From assembly GCF_000526935.1 (NCBI RefSeq), contig NZ_JAHA01000019.1, positions 62,001 to 126,000 on the forward strand: a stretch of DNA of 64,000 bases, given 5' to 3'. Below are positions 51,391 to 62,439 of this stretch, piece by piece (positions within the stretch are counted from its first letter, which is position 1; the number at the start of each line of letters is the position of its first letter). The notes under the pieces were generated by a model that ran no database searches, was not told where the DNA came from, and saw nothing but the letters and a program-made list of their open reading frames with translations. The position numbers were made by a program, and so were the translations under genes. Origin of the DNA: Butyrivibrio sp. FCS014. Lineage in GTDB: Bacteria; Bacillota; Clostridia; Lachnospirales; Lachnospiraceae.

Positions 51391-54300
51391 TTATGGAACC
51401 CAAACATCAATCTGTCCGGTCGGATTTCCATCTGAATCATACAGATCGATAGTATACTGTATTCCGGAAGTACTGCCTTCAACATATGCGGTCTTATCGG
51501 CATCCATCATATTTCCGTTTCTGAGCTTACCGAAGTTGTCAACAACCGTATATGCTTGTGTAGTACCTTTAATAAAGAAGAATGATTTATACATTTGATC
51601 ATTAAGGGTCGCAGTAATTATTTCTTGTACTTTCTGCGCTTTTGTCTTTACTGCGGTAGGAAGATCACTTATATCTGCTGTAACTATACTTGATCCATCA
51701 GCTCCTATCCTGTAAGCCAGAGCCTCATCCCAATACCAGTTACCTATATTGCTTCCCGCAGAAGCATAGTAGATTTTTGCTTGGTTAGAAGGATTAGCAG
51801 GATCAAACTCAAGGCTGTAAGATGACTTACTGATACTTACAGTGGTCGACCCTATGCTCTGTATATCAATAATATCTGAAGAATCAGATTTATTGACTGC
51901 TACCAGTTTCGTAGTTACGGTATAGTCATTTGGCTGCCTGTTAGATACAACAGCTGCAGCCTGAGCACTTATCGCCGAATCAGCATCATTACCTATATAC
52001 TCGTACGTAGAAACTGATTCTACTGTGTAGTGTATTGCAGGTGCATAAGTCGCGTCATTCCATGCAAACAATGCTTCCTGCCAGGTTTCTCCTGTCGGAA
52101 TCTCAACAGTGCTTGCAGCCTCAACAAGGTCAAGAGGATCATACTTGCTATAGTCTACTGCACTCTTTGCGGTAAGAATATTCGTATCCAAGTGATAACG
52201 TATTGTTATTACCAGCGGCTCGGTAAGAGTTCCTTCAGGTCTCAGAACTGAAATGGACGCACTGGTATCAGTAGGTGTCACTGCTTCCGCTCCTTCTACC
52301 TGATACTGATAATAACTATATCCCATAATGGAAGGAACTATTATCTGTTTCAATGCATATGTGGTAGTCTCTTCATTGGTAGATATGACAATATCCGTAC
52401 CATCAATATTAACGCATGCCTTAACTATATACCTCCACTCCGGAGCTTTATCATATAAGAAAGTAATGTTTAATCCATTTTCTATAACAACCTGTTGTGC
52501 ACCCGTCAAAGGTTCATAGCCAAGCAGATTATCATAGGATCCATATACATGGACATCTTTATCGGACACTTCCGTATCTTTATCAGTATACAGAGGTGGA
52601 TTAACGGTCAGATTAGTACCTTTCGCAGCATACCTTTCAACTCTGAATATCTCTTTGTTGCCATCTGAGAAATCACGACAGGTTATCGTATAGGTAGTCT
52701 TTTCAGTAATGGTCTGCCACTTCGCATACAGAGTCATGTGACCTGTAACCAATGATTCATTTTCCTTAAATTCTACCTTAAGGTCATCCATCGATGAAGG
52801 TGTATCTGCTCCGATATATTTGTACCATCCTAGGAACTTATACTCACCAATGATTTCACCGTCTTTCGTTTTGATCACGTAGAAAATACCGTCGGTTTCA
52901 GCAGAACCGGTGTTAGTACGCGTCTCTATAATATAGTTATAATCATCATCTCCATAAGGTGCCTTTACTGTAGGAAGAGTAGAAATCGTATTGCCATAAG
53001 GCACAGGATTAGGAGTAATAGTCAGATCGCTATCAACACCACAGGACAAATTATCCGGATAGAACGGGTTAAATTTAACGTTACAATTGCTAGGCGCCCA
53101 GTTCGCAAATATCTGCATATCCTCATGGTTCATGAGCAGCTTATCATTCTCCACAAGAAGCGAGCTTATTTTCTCACAGTTGTCCAGCAGTATGTGTCCA
53201 TCACTATCAGCAATCTTTGTACTGTCAGAAGGAATACTGGAGGTGTACCATCCATCAAACACATAATCAGAACCGGCATTACCTGAAATTTGAGTAGAAC
53301 TTGGCAATGCAGTTATTTGCTGCCTATATAGGTATGATGTAGCAAAGTTTGAATCTGTCAGCTCTGCATCAACAAAGTTGATATTGTAAGTATTCCTTTT
53401 AAGATAAATATGAATATCTTTCCAATCACCTCCATCCCCCGTCTTTGGTATATTCGTTGTGTAGTTATCATCGTTATTTTGCGAATATCCAAAAGTAGAA
53501 TATCCGTCAACAAACTTTCGCCAATCTCCATTTGTCCAGAAAACTACGTTGCCGGATTTACCAACAGTCTCAATATCAGCCCTTCTTCTGTTAAACATAT
53601 TGATGTTTGCATTCTGCGAAGGTAATGTCCTGTAATTGGTCCATGTAGAAGTGGGAAGATTATTCGGATCCACTTCCAGATAGAAATAGTAAGTTCCTGC
53701 ATTTCTGCCTGGATAGTTAGGGTACAAATCTTTCTCGCGTGCAGCTGTGGCTGTAGTTACATCGCCAAAATACTTCAAACTATAATCATTGAAAATAGTA
53801 GTCGTTCCGGAACTGGAACCACCAATAACATATTGCTGTAGAGGTGTAGGTGTACCTGTTGAGCTCTTATATAAATACCACCATGGAATCAGACTATCAC
53901 CATCGGAAGAGAATATCGCAGGTGCACCGTAAAGAGCCTTATAGTATACAGTAACTCCGTATTTAATAGTATTACCGTTCCTTACACTTCCGGTGTCATA
54001 TTCATATCTATTATTTGAGTTTAATCCGCCATAAGTAACCTCAGTGCTTCCTGCAGCATTGTCATTCCTGTTGATTTCAGCTTTGACCATAGCATGAAGT
54101 CCGACTTTCACGTAATCATCATCATCGGTTTCACCTTCTGTTGCAACATTATGAGGATCTTGTAAAATCTGTTTTAGCTTTGTATGATCGTCTAAATCGC
54201 CCGAGTAGTTATACAGATTACTATTGGTCTTAAAGTCGTCCCACTGTGAGCGGATCTTATAGCTGGTATTATTCGGAACACTATAAGCATCATTATTGGT

Positions 54301-57300
54301 GCCACGGGTAATAAAGTGGAATCTGTATTCTACGGTAGTCAGATCATAGTACAGTGCAACAATCATTGTATCGCTGCCGGCAAAGTGATGAGTACCAAAC
54401 TGCTTTGTATTTGCAGCATTTGGAACATATGGATTAAAGTTTTGCCCTTTTCCGTCTACCGAACCATTAAGATTATGAATGGCTTTCTTAAAGAAAATAT
54501 TATTCCTATAATAGGGCTCAAGATAATTAATCAGATTGGCACCGGTGCTTTCCTTCGTAAGAAGTTCAGATATCGGGATTGGATTAGCAAGGCTTACCAA
54601 CTGATTCTGTGCATTATACATCTGATTGGCTATACCATTATTAACTTTAAGCGTTGTGCCTTTATAAAGCTCGTACTGCTTATCAGATTCCCTAGCCGGG
54701 GCAATATCATCATATGGACTCTGGTAATAAATCTCAACTCTGAGGTATTTGGGATTTACAACCCACTGTGGTTCTACACGAACATCGCAATCCGGCATAC
54801 TCAGTAAATCTTCTATACTTTCTGATTCAAGATCCGATTGCTCTACATACTGTCCATCAACCTTATAAAATATCTTAAATCCGGACAGCACAAATCCTTC
54901 CCGGGTGAACGCATAGGAAGTGTCGCCTCCGGTTTTTGACCAGTGGGACCAAGCGGCATAATGTTGTCTGTTAACATAAAACTCCAGGATAAAATCACCC
55001 GAAGATGCTATTTTAGGATTAAGAATATATGATACCAGGCCATTATAACCATTAACATAGGTTTCATAGTCATCTCTGTAATAATCATTCTCATTGAAAT
55101 AAATATATATAGTACCTGTAAAAGTCTTAAGGTAATCACTATAACCGCCTGTTATACTATAATCAACTTCATGAGATGCTATTTCCCACAGTAAATCCTG
55201 ATAAGACTGACCATAATACATCATCCAGCTGGGTTCTGTAGTACTGGACTTATATTGTTCATGAGGAATTAAGCTTCCGTCAAATTTGGCAGAAAGTGTA
55301 TACCTATTCCTGTCATAGTATAGAGTAACTATGTCTCTGTCCGGTGTCAGATCGTAGTTCTTATCCGTCAATGTAAATCCTTCAAAAGTAGGATGGCCTT
55401 CCGGTTTCATCAGATAAGACAATCTGCCTGCAGAAGTTTCAATATCCTTAAATCCATCAGCACTTACTTTTACCTGATATACATGAGAAGCATCTTTATC
55501 AAGCGGTCTCTGCGCAAGATCCCGGCAAAAGTCTCTATAGTTGTCTATATAAGGAATATTGTTATCTTCATTGGGCGCAGTATTCCTGAATATCAGGTTA
55601 AGGATCTGACCTGATTTATTAGTGTTGTACAGAATAACATAGTCAAATGTTTTATTAGTCGAAATGGTAATCTTGCCATCATTATCTTTATCAACGTTTT
55701 TGATTACTCTGTCCTTAAATTCGACTGTATTTCCGTCAGCATCTTTTGCAGGATCTATCCTGACAATAGAGTAAATAGGACGCGTCTCTGTAACATTTTG
55801 ATAGTACTTACCAGATATCAGTTCTTTGCCTAATAATTTGTCAAAGTCAAGCAGCTCATATCCGGCATCAGTAAAGTCATCAACTTTTCTGGTAATCTGA
55901 TTCTTATCAGAAGCCGCAATTATAGTGCCATCATCAAGGGTTACTTTTTTACCCGCTCTTATGTCATCAAGAACAGCGAGCTTTTCTTTATAAGTATTGG
56001 CATTAGGAAATCTTTCTGCCAAAACCATCTCCGCAATATAATCTTCCGTCAGTTCCTCATCAGATGCCAGCTTGCTATGCGAAGCACCTACCTTATCTCT
56101 TATTGCAGTCTGGTCAGCATAAATAAACTTATAAGCATCAACAGGTGATGTATAAGTAACTTCAAAAAGATCGTCAGATGCTAGTTTTGAAGATTTTGTA
56201 TAGATGTCTTCAAGTGAACTTTCTTCCTTCTCAGCGTCAGCCTTGGGAAGCTTATACTCACGATGGGAAAGAGTAACTATGTATGGCTTATTAAGCCTAT
56301 AAACAGCGTATATCCTTCTGGTCTTCTTGTAGGTGTTTGCCTCATCCTCATCAAAAATACTGTTATGGCTGGCGCACTGATATCCATAGACATTCTTATC
56401 AGATATAGATGTCTGCACAACTATATCTCCGTTTATATTATTAGATACATAATCAAATTTCTTAGATCTGTCAAAAGCAGACGAAGAAGTAAGCGGAGCT
56501 GAAGCTGTATCAGGATCAAAATATCCAACAAACTTGTATCCACTGAATACTTCGCGGGATCCAACGTTAATCTGGTATTCGTTTGATGCCCCATTTCTAA
56601 CAGCCTTTACTTTCCTGTGCAGCTTAATGCCCGTGTTTCCGATGCCGGCGACCTTTGTCTCAAGTCCGGTCATATTATCGTTGTACATCATATACCAAAC
56701 TTCAATGTCAGTTTTGTCACTATCAATTATGAGCCAATCATTATGGTGTTTAAGAACAGTCTCGACAGAGCCGGCTCCCACTTCCATAATCTTGTTGACT
56801 TTAAGAGCAGGGAACGGATAGCTCTGCAGTATTGATGTAGCACCAAAGAAAGATGACAGAGAATAAGGAACCGTGTTTCCAACGCCCTGCCCCTTATTAA
56901 AGCTTCCGGACAACAGAGATGCTGTCTCATTCTCTTTCTTATTATTGGCAAGTTCTGAAGCAGTTATACTTACAGCATTATCTGTCGCTTCAAATGTAGT
57001 TTCAGAATATACATAGTATGCGACGCCACCGGAAACAGGTGCTACAGGATAATAGCTATGTTGAGTTACGGTTGGATAATTGGATATTGTGCCATTACTG
57101 TTTATTTGATGATCTTCATCCTGCTGCGCAGTACCAGCAAAAAGACTTGTGTCAGCAACGTTATCAAAGTTAAATACAGTGTAGGAATTTGTTACAGTAC
57201 CGATTGTAACGGGTGCAAAACCTCCTGCATTATCAGCATTTCCTACAAGGAATCCTGCTGTGTAACAGGAATTAAAGTTAGATGTTGAACCGCAGCCTGC

Positions 57301-59676
57301 TGCAAATCCACCAACATTTTTACCGGAGATATAGAAATCAGTATATGATCCTGTCACAGAAAGAACGCCGGTTGTATTTCCGACAAATCCGCCTGAATAG
57401 CCCGTTGAAGAAAGCACACCTGTAGCAAAGGTATTGGATACGGTTATGTTTTTGTTGGACGCTCCAACAAGACCACCGGCATTACCACCACCGTTGATCC
57501 ATCCCAGACTAAATACCAGTGAAGGTTTAAGCTCATGAACATACTTAAACTCTACAAGGCGTTTCAGATCATTATAAGTAACTGTTACTCCTGAATTGCC
57601 AATAACGCCGGCAAATTCCAGACTGACCACACCTGCCGTATCACCACTTTCAGATGAAGCAGGCATATAATATTCCGAATCAGATATATTGATAATACTG
57701 CTTGAATATCCTATAAATCCGCCGGCATCTCCGGATGAAGCTCTTACTGTGCTTCCGGCCACTGCTGAGTCTGTACCGATTGTAGCCAGAGTATTATTAC
57801 TGTTTCCGACAAGTCCTCCGGCATTACCTGAAGATGAAGTTATCTCCGCTCCCGATACCCTGCATCCGTTGAGAGTAAGATTTGCTGATGCATGCGAGTA
57901 ACCGATAATACCGCCTGCCTCTGTGGAAGCATCAATCTTGCCTCCGAAGACATAAAGATGTCTACCGGAAAATTGACCAGTCACCAGACCGGCAAATGCA
58001 CCCGCATATCCGGCTGATGAAGTATTGCCGACATCAACCGAAAGTACGCCACAGTCTGTAACTGAAGCTGTTGATGCAATCTCACCTAAAAAGCCGCCGA
58101 GATTTGCAGATGATGCGCCGTCCACGCTGACATTATTCAAGTAGCAGTTTTCTATAGCAACAGTAAAACCACTCGATATTTTTGCGGCAAACATTCCGGC
58201 AGTTGCGGCACCGGAGTCCACTTTACTATCAGTGATTATGACATTCTTAATACTGCTTACACCGGTCAGTTCTCCGAATATTCCGGAGCCTGTTCCTGCA
58301 AGCTGATTAATATCCAGATTCCTGATTATATGATTTTGTCCGTCATAAGAACTAAGGTTAGTCGAATTCTTAGGAAGGAAATTGGTATAGCTACTAACAT
58401 CAGGATATACGGAGAGCCAGTATTTATTAAACTCATCCAGATTAGCAGCTCTTGTAACTGCGGTTTCCGAATTAAAATCAATGTCTGCTATCTGTACCGC
58501 ATTCAGTCCTGTAACCTGCGTATTACCAATATTCTGAAGGTGTCTTCCATACTCAATGTATGCTTTACCATCTGAATATGCAGCAAAAAGACTGTTATCC
58601 ACGTCATAATCCTGCACCTCAGGTACTACACCTTCATTACTTACCAGTTTAGCAATTAGATAGAAATTATCACCGGGAGTTACAGAAGATGCATGTCCAT
58701 TAACAGTCTTAACCGTGTTGTCGCTGCCTGTGAAGGCATTATCATAAAGAGTGTCAAGCAATATATCCCAGGATGCGCTTAAATACTTGTTATCTAAATA
58801 ATCGTCACCGTCATCAGCATCTGACTTACCGTTGTAAAAACCGTTCGCTTTTGAATTAAGTCCCGGACCTGAGATCAACTGACTGGCAGGTATGGTATAT
58901 GTGGGTGTAACCGGAATTGCCCCACCGGTTGTTGCATCCATAATAGTAAGGTTTATTGATACTTTATTCAGGAAGTTTACAACTTCAGTCTGGTTAGAGA
59001 GATTATCTTCCCATCCTACTGAAACCCTTACATGGGCGTAAAGATTTTCTTCATTTACGATATCAACATCAACTGAAGTATTTCCTACCTGCTTATCTTC
59101 TTGCTGCAGATCTGCAAGTACTTTATCACCGTACCAGCCGAATTTATTCTTTCTTCCATCAAATGATCTGTCTATTAGGGCTTGTATAATGGATTCCAAA
59201 GTGGTGGTTCCATTAATACCACGGCCAAAACTTCCAATTCCCTGATCATTTTCTTCAGCATATACCACATTAAGAACACGGCAGGTAGACGCCTGATATT
59301 CTATAGCCCACATATTACTGAGTATATCTGAGCTGACGGTATTATCCTCCATGATGGCAAGATAAGCATCATTTCCCACGTCACTGCTGCTTATATACAT
59401 AAGCTTTTTGCTTGCATCAATGGTATTGCCTTTTTCTAAGACATCCTCTTTTCCGTAAGCATAAAGTTCACTGAGTCTGTTCTGAGCTGCGTGGAAAATT
59501 GTCTCAGCGGTTTTATCAAGCTGAGTCTGCTTCACGTTCCTGTACATAGAAACGGCACTGACACCCACAAAGCCGGCTAAGATGGCAATAATCGCCGCAA
59601 CCAGCAGTACTTCAGCAAACGTGAAGCCTGCTCTTTGTCGTCTTTTTTTAGTACTTGTTCCCATGTATTTGCTCAT
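51391..59676 (-). CDS. Giant prepilin-adhesin with GLUG and InlB-type repeats
   Basis: 2761 residues. The N-terminus is a classic prepilin: basic leader to Gly17, then FTFAEVLLVAAIIAILAGF with Glu at +5. Residues to about 250 resemble a pilin head. From about 490 to 850 there are eight or nine GLUG-like modules (GGLVGNSNN, GGFIGYSSS, GGFVGNTTG and similar), expected to form a beta-solenoid. Later parts hold many Tyr-rich beta domains, and near 2080-2320 there are InlB B-repeat-like modules (FDGWYTSS, FLGWYKYIG, HMTLYAKWQT). No membrane anchor or sortase motif follows, so it must be held by the pilin helix. GGAGGG precedes the ATG. It is likely a surface-displayed adhesin carried on a pilus. 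Confidence 0.85.
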   Translation of the reverse strand: MSKYMGTSTKKRRQRAGFTFAEVLLVAAIIAILAGFVGVSAVSMYRNVKQTQLDKTAETIFHAAQNRLSELYAYGKEDVLEKGNTIDASKKLMYISSSDVGNDAYLAIMEDNTVSSDILSNMWAIEYQASTCRVLNVVYAEENDQGIGSFGRGINGTTTLESIIQALIDRSFDGRKNKFGWYGDKVLADLQQEDKQVGNTSVDVDIVNEENLYAHVRVSVGWEDNLSNQTEVVNFLNKVSINLTIMDATTGGAIPVTPTYTIPASQLISGPGLNSKANGFYNGKSDADDGDDYLDNKYLSASWDILLDTLYDNAFTGSDNTVKTVNGHASSVTPGDNFYLIAKLVSNEGVVPEVQDYDVDNSLFAAYSDGKAYIEYGRHLQNIGNTQVTGLNAVQIADIDFNSETAVTRAANLDEFNKYWLSVYPDVSSYTNFLPKNSTNLSSYDGQNHIIRNLDINQLAGTGSGIFGELTGVSSIKNVIITDSKVDSGAATAGMFAAKISSGFTVAIENCYLNNVSVDGASSANLGGFLGEIASTASVTDCGVLSVDVGNTSSAGYAGAFAGLVTGQFSGRHLYVFGGKIDASTEAGGIIGYSHASANLTLNGCRVSGAEITSSSGNAGGLVGNSNNTLATIGTDSAVAGSTVRASSGDAGGFIGYSSSIINISDSEYYMPASSESGDTAGVVSLEFAGVIGNSGVTVTYNDLKRLVEFKYVHELKPSLVFSLGWINGGGNAGGLVGASNKNITVSNTFATGVLSSTGYSGGFVGNTTGVLSVTGSYTDFYISGKNVGGFAAGCGSTSNFNSCYTAGFLVGNADNAGGFAPVTIGTVTNSYTVFNFDNVADTSLFAGTAQQDEDHQINSNGTISNYPTVTQHSYYPVAPVSGGVAYYVYSETTFEATDNAVSITASELANNKKENETASLLSGSFNKGQGVGNTVPYSLSSFFGATSILQSYPFPALKVNKIMEVGAGSVETVLKHHNDWLIIDSDKTDIEVWYMMYNDNMTGLETKVAGIGNTGIKLHRKVKAVRNGASNEYQINVGSREVFSGYKFVGYFDPDTASAPLTSSSAFDRSKKFDYVSNNINGDIVVQTSISDKNVYGYQCASHNSIFDEDEANTYKKTRRIYAVYRLNKPYIVTLSHREYKLPKADAEKEESSLEDIYTKSSKLASDDLFEVTYTSPVDAYKFIYADQTAIRDKVGASHSKLASDEELTEDYIAEMVLAERFPNANTYKEKLAVLDDIRAGKKVTLDDGTIIAASDKNQITRKVDDFTDAGYELLDFDKLLGKELISGKYYQNVTETRPIYSIVRIDPAKDADGNTVEFKDRVIKNVDKDNDGKITISTNKTFDYVILYNTNKSGQILNLIFRNTAPNEDNNIPYIDNYRDFCRDLAQRPLDKDASHVYQVKVSADGFKDIETSAGRLSYLMKPEGHPTFEGFTLTDKNYDLTPDRDIVTLYYDRNRYTLSAKFDGSLIPHEQYKSSTTEPSWMMYYGQSYQDLLWEIASHEVDYSITGGYSDYLKTFTGTIYIYFNENDYYRDDYETYVNGYNGLVSYILNPKIASSGDFILEFYVNRQHYAAWSHWSKTGGDTSYAFTREGFVLSGFKIFYKVDGQYVEQSDLESESIEDLLSMPDCDVRVEPQWVVNPKYLRVEIYYQSPYDDIAPARESDKQYELYKGTTLKVNNGIANQMYNAQNQLVSLANPIPISELLTKESTGANLINYLEPYYRNNIFFKKAIHNLNGSVDGKGQNFNPYVPNAANTKQFGTHHFAGSDTMIVALYYDLTTVEYRFHFITRGTNNDAYSVPNNTSYKIRSQWDDFKTNSNLYNYSGDLDDHTKLKQILQDPHNVATEGETDDDDYVKVGLHAMVKAEINRNDNAAGSTEVTYGGLNSNNRYEYDTGSVRNGNTIKYGVTVYYKALYGAPAIFSSDGDSLIPWWYLYKSSTGTPTPLQQYVIGGSSSGTTTIFNDYSLKYFGDVTTATAAREKDLYPNYPGRNAGTYYFYLEVDPNNLPTSTWTNYRTLPSQNANINMFNRRRADIETVGKSGNVVFWTNGDWRKFVDGYSTFGYSQNNDDNYTTNIPKTGDGGDWKDIHIYLKRNTYNINFVDAELTDSNFATSYLYRQQITALPSSTQISGNAGSDYVFDGWYTSSIPSDSTKIADSDGHILLDNCEKISSLLVENDKLLMNHEDMQIFANWAPSNCNVKFNPFYPDNLSCGVDSDLTITPNPVPYGNTISTLPTVKAPYGDDDYNYIIETRTNTGSAETDGIFYVIKTKDGEIIGEYKFLGWYKYIGADTPSSMDDLKVEFKENESLVTGHMTLYAKWQTITEKTTYTITCRDFSDGNKEIFRVERYAAKGTNLTVNPPLYTDKDTEVSDKDVHVYGSYDNLLGYEPLTGAQQVVIENGLNITFLYDKAPEWRYIVKACVNIDGTDIVISTNEETTTYALKQIIVPSIMGYSYYQYQVEGAEAVTPTDTSASISVLRPEGTLTEPLVITIRYHLDTNILTAKSAVDYSKYDPLDLVEAASTVEIPTGETWQEALFAWNDATYAPAIHYTVESVSTYEYIGNDADSAISAQAAAVVSNRQPNDYTVTTKLVAVNKSDSSDIIDIQSIGSTTVSISKSSYSLEFDPANPSNQAKIYYASAGSNIGNWYWDEALAYRIGADGSSIVTADISDLPTAVKTKAQKVQEIITATLNDQMYKSFFFIKGTTQAYTVVDNFGKLRNGNMMDADKTAYVEGSTSGIQYTIDLYDSDGNPTGQIDVWVP

Positions 59677-59742
59677 AATATTACCCTCCTGAAAGATAAA
59701 AACGAAATCATTCTTTCAGTTAATACCCTGCTGCTTACGGGA

Positions 59743-61734
59743 TCATTCTCCCTCTTCCTGCGTCTTTGGAACGTCCGCGTCCATATTCGCAGGCTCGCCG
59801 TTACCGTTGCCGTTGTCGCCTCCGTCGCCGGTATTATCATCTTTATCCAAAGGATCTACTACATCTGAAGGCTTAGCTGTCTCGTCAACGTTATCACCAT
59901 CATCGGTCTTTTTGTCGTCGTTATTTCCTTCGCCACCATCTCCTGTCTGCGAAGGGTCAGCTGAAGGCTGGCCATCAGAAGGCTGCCCGTCCGAAGGCTT
60001 AATATCAGAAGAATCTTTATCGGAAGGATCCTTGTCTGAAGATTCCTCTTCATCCTCGCCATCCTCTTCCTCGTCGGTCTCTTCCTGTTCAGTCTCTTCG
60101 TCTTTATCCTCTTCCTCTATTTCCTCTTCGTCTTCGGTTATCTCATCAGCATCATCTGAAATCTCAACCTCGCCATCATCCCAGATGGTGACTGTATACC
60201 AATTCTGATAAATTCCCATATCACCGTCAAATGCAGGCGCACTGCCGGGATCAAATACAATATTTCCGTCTCTGTCAGCAAACTTAATCTTATTGATCTC
60301 TACATTTGAAGGATCAAAGCCCTCTTCTTCGTATTCGGAGAGCAGTATCTCCCTTTCAGAAGAATCCGTATCCTCTTCATCCCAGAAATCGGAAGCAAAG
60401 TAATATCCGATGAAATAGCGGTTTACTACGCCGTCCATATCCTTTTCATCGCTGTGGATTTCCTCAGTGGTATCCTCAGGGATTCCACCTGTAACCTCTG
60501 AAATATTGGAAATCGAAGATAGGAGCTCCGGATCGCTGTAGGCCTGTCCGTCAGAGAAATAAATATTGGCACCGCCATCGCTTCCGTCAGCTGTAAGTAC
60601 ATGATAGAAGCGGGCTCCATACTCCTTGTTTCCGCCCAAAACACCAATGCTATCCGGAATAAGATTTCCACCTTCATCGATAAACCTGACTAATGAGCCT
60701 TCTTCATAGTAGTAACCAGCAAAGTGTCCTCTTGCTCCATTACTATCTTCATCGTATGCAAGCTGACCGAGAATATCACCTATATTGTCAAATACTTCTG
60801 TCTTCTGATAATCGCTGTAAAGTGTTCCATCATCAATATCTGAATAAACATCAATGGTGTCAGCCCCTTCAGCTGCCAAAGAAAGGACATAAACATAGTC
60901 AGCTTCTATACTTGCTCCGCTGATCATGTTTATATAGTCTCCGGCAGACAAAACTATGGAACCATCGATATCAATAAACTGTCTTCGATCATCTCCATTT
61001 TTAATATAAAAACCGGTAAACATGGGTGAACTATCATCTCCTGCTTCCGGTACCAGAGATGCCATACTTGTTAACTGATTCAGATTTTCATCGTAGAAGT
61101 AATTTGAGTCATATACAAAAGCTACTTCATTTGTGCCATCAGAAACACTGCCTCTTTCGAGATAACCGATATCGCCATCTGAAGAAATCGTGAAAGCCGG
61201 TAATTGAGAATGAATTCCGCCCACTTTTGCAACGTAAACAGATTCTCCGTTCACATCCAAAGGATTTATAAAAATGGTTCCCGAATCAGCTTCCATCGTG
61301 TATCCCGATTCAATTGTTCCATACTTGAAAATTGCGGGCATTACGTCAGACAAATCTGAAAGTTCGTCATTTCCCGAATCATCAAGATATAGCTTGCCAT
61401 CGATCAGGAAAAACTCCCTCTCTTTGGCTGAAAGATGATTGTTACCATTCTCATCCGAATGACTCTTTAAATACTCCTTAACATCATCATTGTAGGCAAG
61501 AAGATTTCCCTTTTCGTCAAAGAGCTGGATGTATTTGCCGTTAGAGTCGGTGGCATATTCACCATCCTCATCGATCATAAGATATGTGGAAAATTTAACC
61601 GGCCCTGAAGCATTTACATGACAAACAGCCCGGGGGGAACATATCACCACCAGGCTGCCAAGGGCAGACACAGAAACAACCTTAAGTCCCTTAATAATTC
61701 TGCGACTTAAAATCCTTCCATAATCTTTTTTCAT
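59743..61734 (-). CDS. Secreted acidic repeat protein of the pilus operon
   Basis: About 663 residues. A signal-peptide-like N-terminus (basic start, hydrophobic VVSVSALGSLVVICSP) is followed by at least three degenerate modules of about 95 residues. Each opens with an aromatic G-Y/F-Y stretch and an F-I/A-D-x-x-G-N-I strand (FTGFYIKNGD, FAGYYYEEGS, FIGYYFASDF). The last 140 residues are a low-complexity Glu/Asp/Ser/Pro tail ending VPKTQEEGE, with no hydrophobic anchor. I do not recognise the family. It lies between pilO and the giant pilin gene. ATG at 61734 is favoured, with GAGGGG ahead. Confidence 0.8.
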   Translation of the reverse strand: MKKDYGRILSRRIIKGLKVVSVSALGSLVVICSPRAVCHVNASGPVKFSTYLMIDEDGEYATDSNGKYIQLFDEKGNLLAYNDDVKEYLKSHSDENGNNHLSAKEREFFLIDGKLYLDDSGNDELSDLSDVMPAIFKYGTIESGYTMEADSGTIFINPLDVNGESVYVAKVGGIHSQLPAFTISSDGDIGYLERGSVSDGTNEVAFVYDSNYFYDENLNQLTSMASLVPEAGDDSSPMFTGFYIKNGDDRRQFIDIDGSIVLSAGDYINMISGASIEADYVYVLSLAAEGADTIDVYSDIDDGTLYSDYQKTEVFDNIGDILGQLAYDEDSNGARGHFAGYYYEEGSLVRFIDEGGNLIPDSIGVLGGNKEYGARFYHVLTADGSDGGANIYFSDGQAYSDPELLSSISNISEVTGGIPEDTTEEIHSDEKDMDGVVNRYFIGYYFASDFWDEEDTDSSEREILLSEYEEEGFDPSNVEINKIKFADRDGNIVFDPGSAPAFDGDMGIYQNWYTVTIWDDGEVEISDDADEITEDEEEIEEEDKDEETEQEETDEEEDGEDEEESSDKDPSDKDSSDIKPSDGQPSDGQPSADPSQTGDGGEGNNDDKKTDDGDNVDETAKPSDVVDPLDKDDNTGDGGDNGNGNGEPANMDADVPKTQEEGE

Positions 61735-61782
61735 AAAATCACCCCTCATAAAGTAAAAACTAAAACTAAAGAAAAACTGCTT

Positions 61783-62439
61783 TTAATTACCGAGAGATCC
61801 CGGCTCATACTCGTAGGTTCCAACGACCTCCTGTTGCTGCTCCTTTGCTGAGTCTTCAGGAAGCTCTGCATCAGCCACACCGCCGAACATGGTTTCATAG
61901 AAAGTTGCAACGCAGCTGGCTTCTACTTTACCGTTTTCAAAGGTTTCCTTCTGCTCTACAGGCTTGACGGTAAGGTCGCTGATAAGGCACCGAAGGTCAC
62001 TGTGCTCAAGTATATTTAGGATGTTCTCTGCTTCGCTATAATGATCCACAGTAAACTTCAAGGAAAACTCTCTTCTTATCTGGTTTCCCTCCCTTGTAAT
62101 ACTGGTAAATCCAACATAATAATCCTCAGAAGCTGCCAATGTACTGTTCAGGAAAACAAGCTCCTGCTTACCTGCACTGTAGCTTGGCATAATGCTGATA
62201 ATATGTCCGTTCTGTGCATATTCCTCTACGGATTTCTGCATTCTCTGAATCTGCGCCACTTTCGCATCCAGAGTCGCCAGCTGAATTTCAAGTGAAGCCG
62301 CATTTTCCTTGGATCTGTTTATCCTGTCGGTTACAGGCTGAAAGATAAACAGATAATACAGAGCCGCCAGAATGATCAGAACAAGAATTACCAGCAATGT
62401 TTTTTCTCTGGATGACAGTTTTCTTGATAAAATGTTCAT
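61783..62439 (-). CDS. PilO-like pilus assembly protein
   Basis: 218 residues: a short cytoplasmic start, one membrane helix (about 14-34), a coiled coil (INRSKENAASLEIQLATLDAKVAQIQ-type, about 37-70) and a periplasm-side ferredoxin-like domain. This is the PilO architecture. PilO pairs with PilN in the alignment complex of type IV pili. The start overlaps the PilM/N stop by one base. No PilP or secretin gene follows, as expected for a Gram-positive. Confidence 0.8.
   Translation of the reverse strand: MNILSRKLSSREKTLLVILVLIILAALYYLFIFQPVTDRINRSKENAASLEIQLATLDAKVAQIQRMQKSVEEYAQNGHIISIMPSYSAGKQELVFLNSTLAASEDYYVGFTSITREGNQIRREFSLKFTVDHYSEAENILNILEHSDLRCLISDLTVKPVEQKETFENGKVEASCVATFYETMFGGVADAELPEDSAKEQQQEVVGTYEYEPGSLGN

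Noticed and set aside
59755..59775. Sortase anchor at the end of the acidic repeat protein (VPKTQ)
   Set aside because: It is not LPxTG, and no hydrophobic segment follows.
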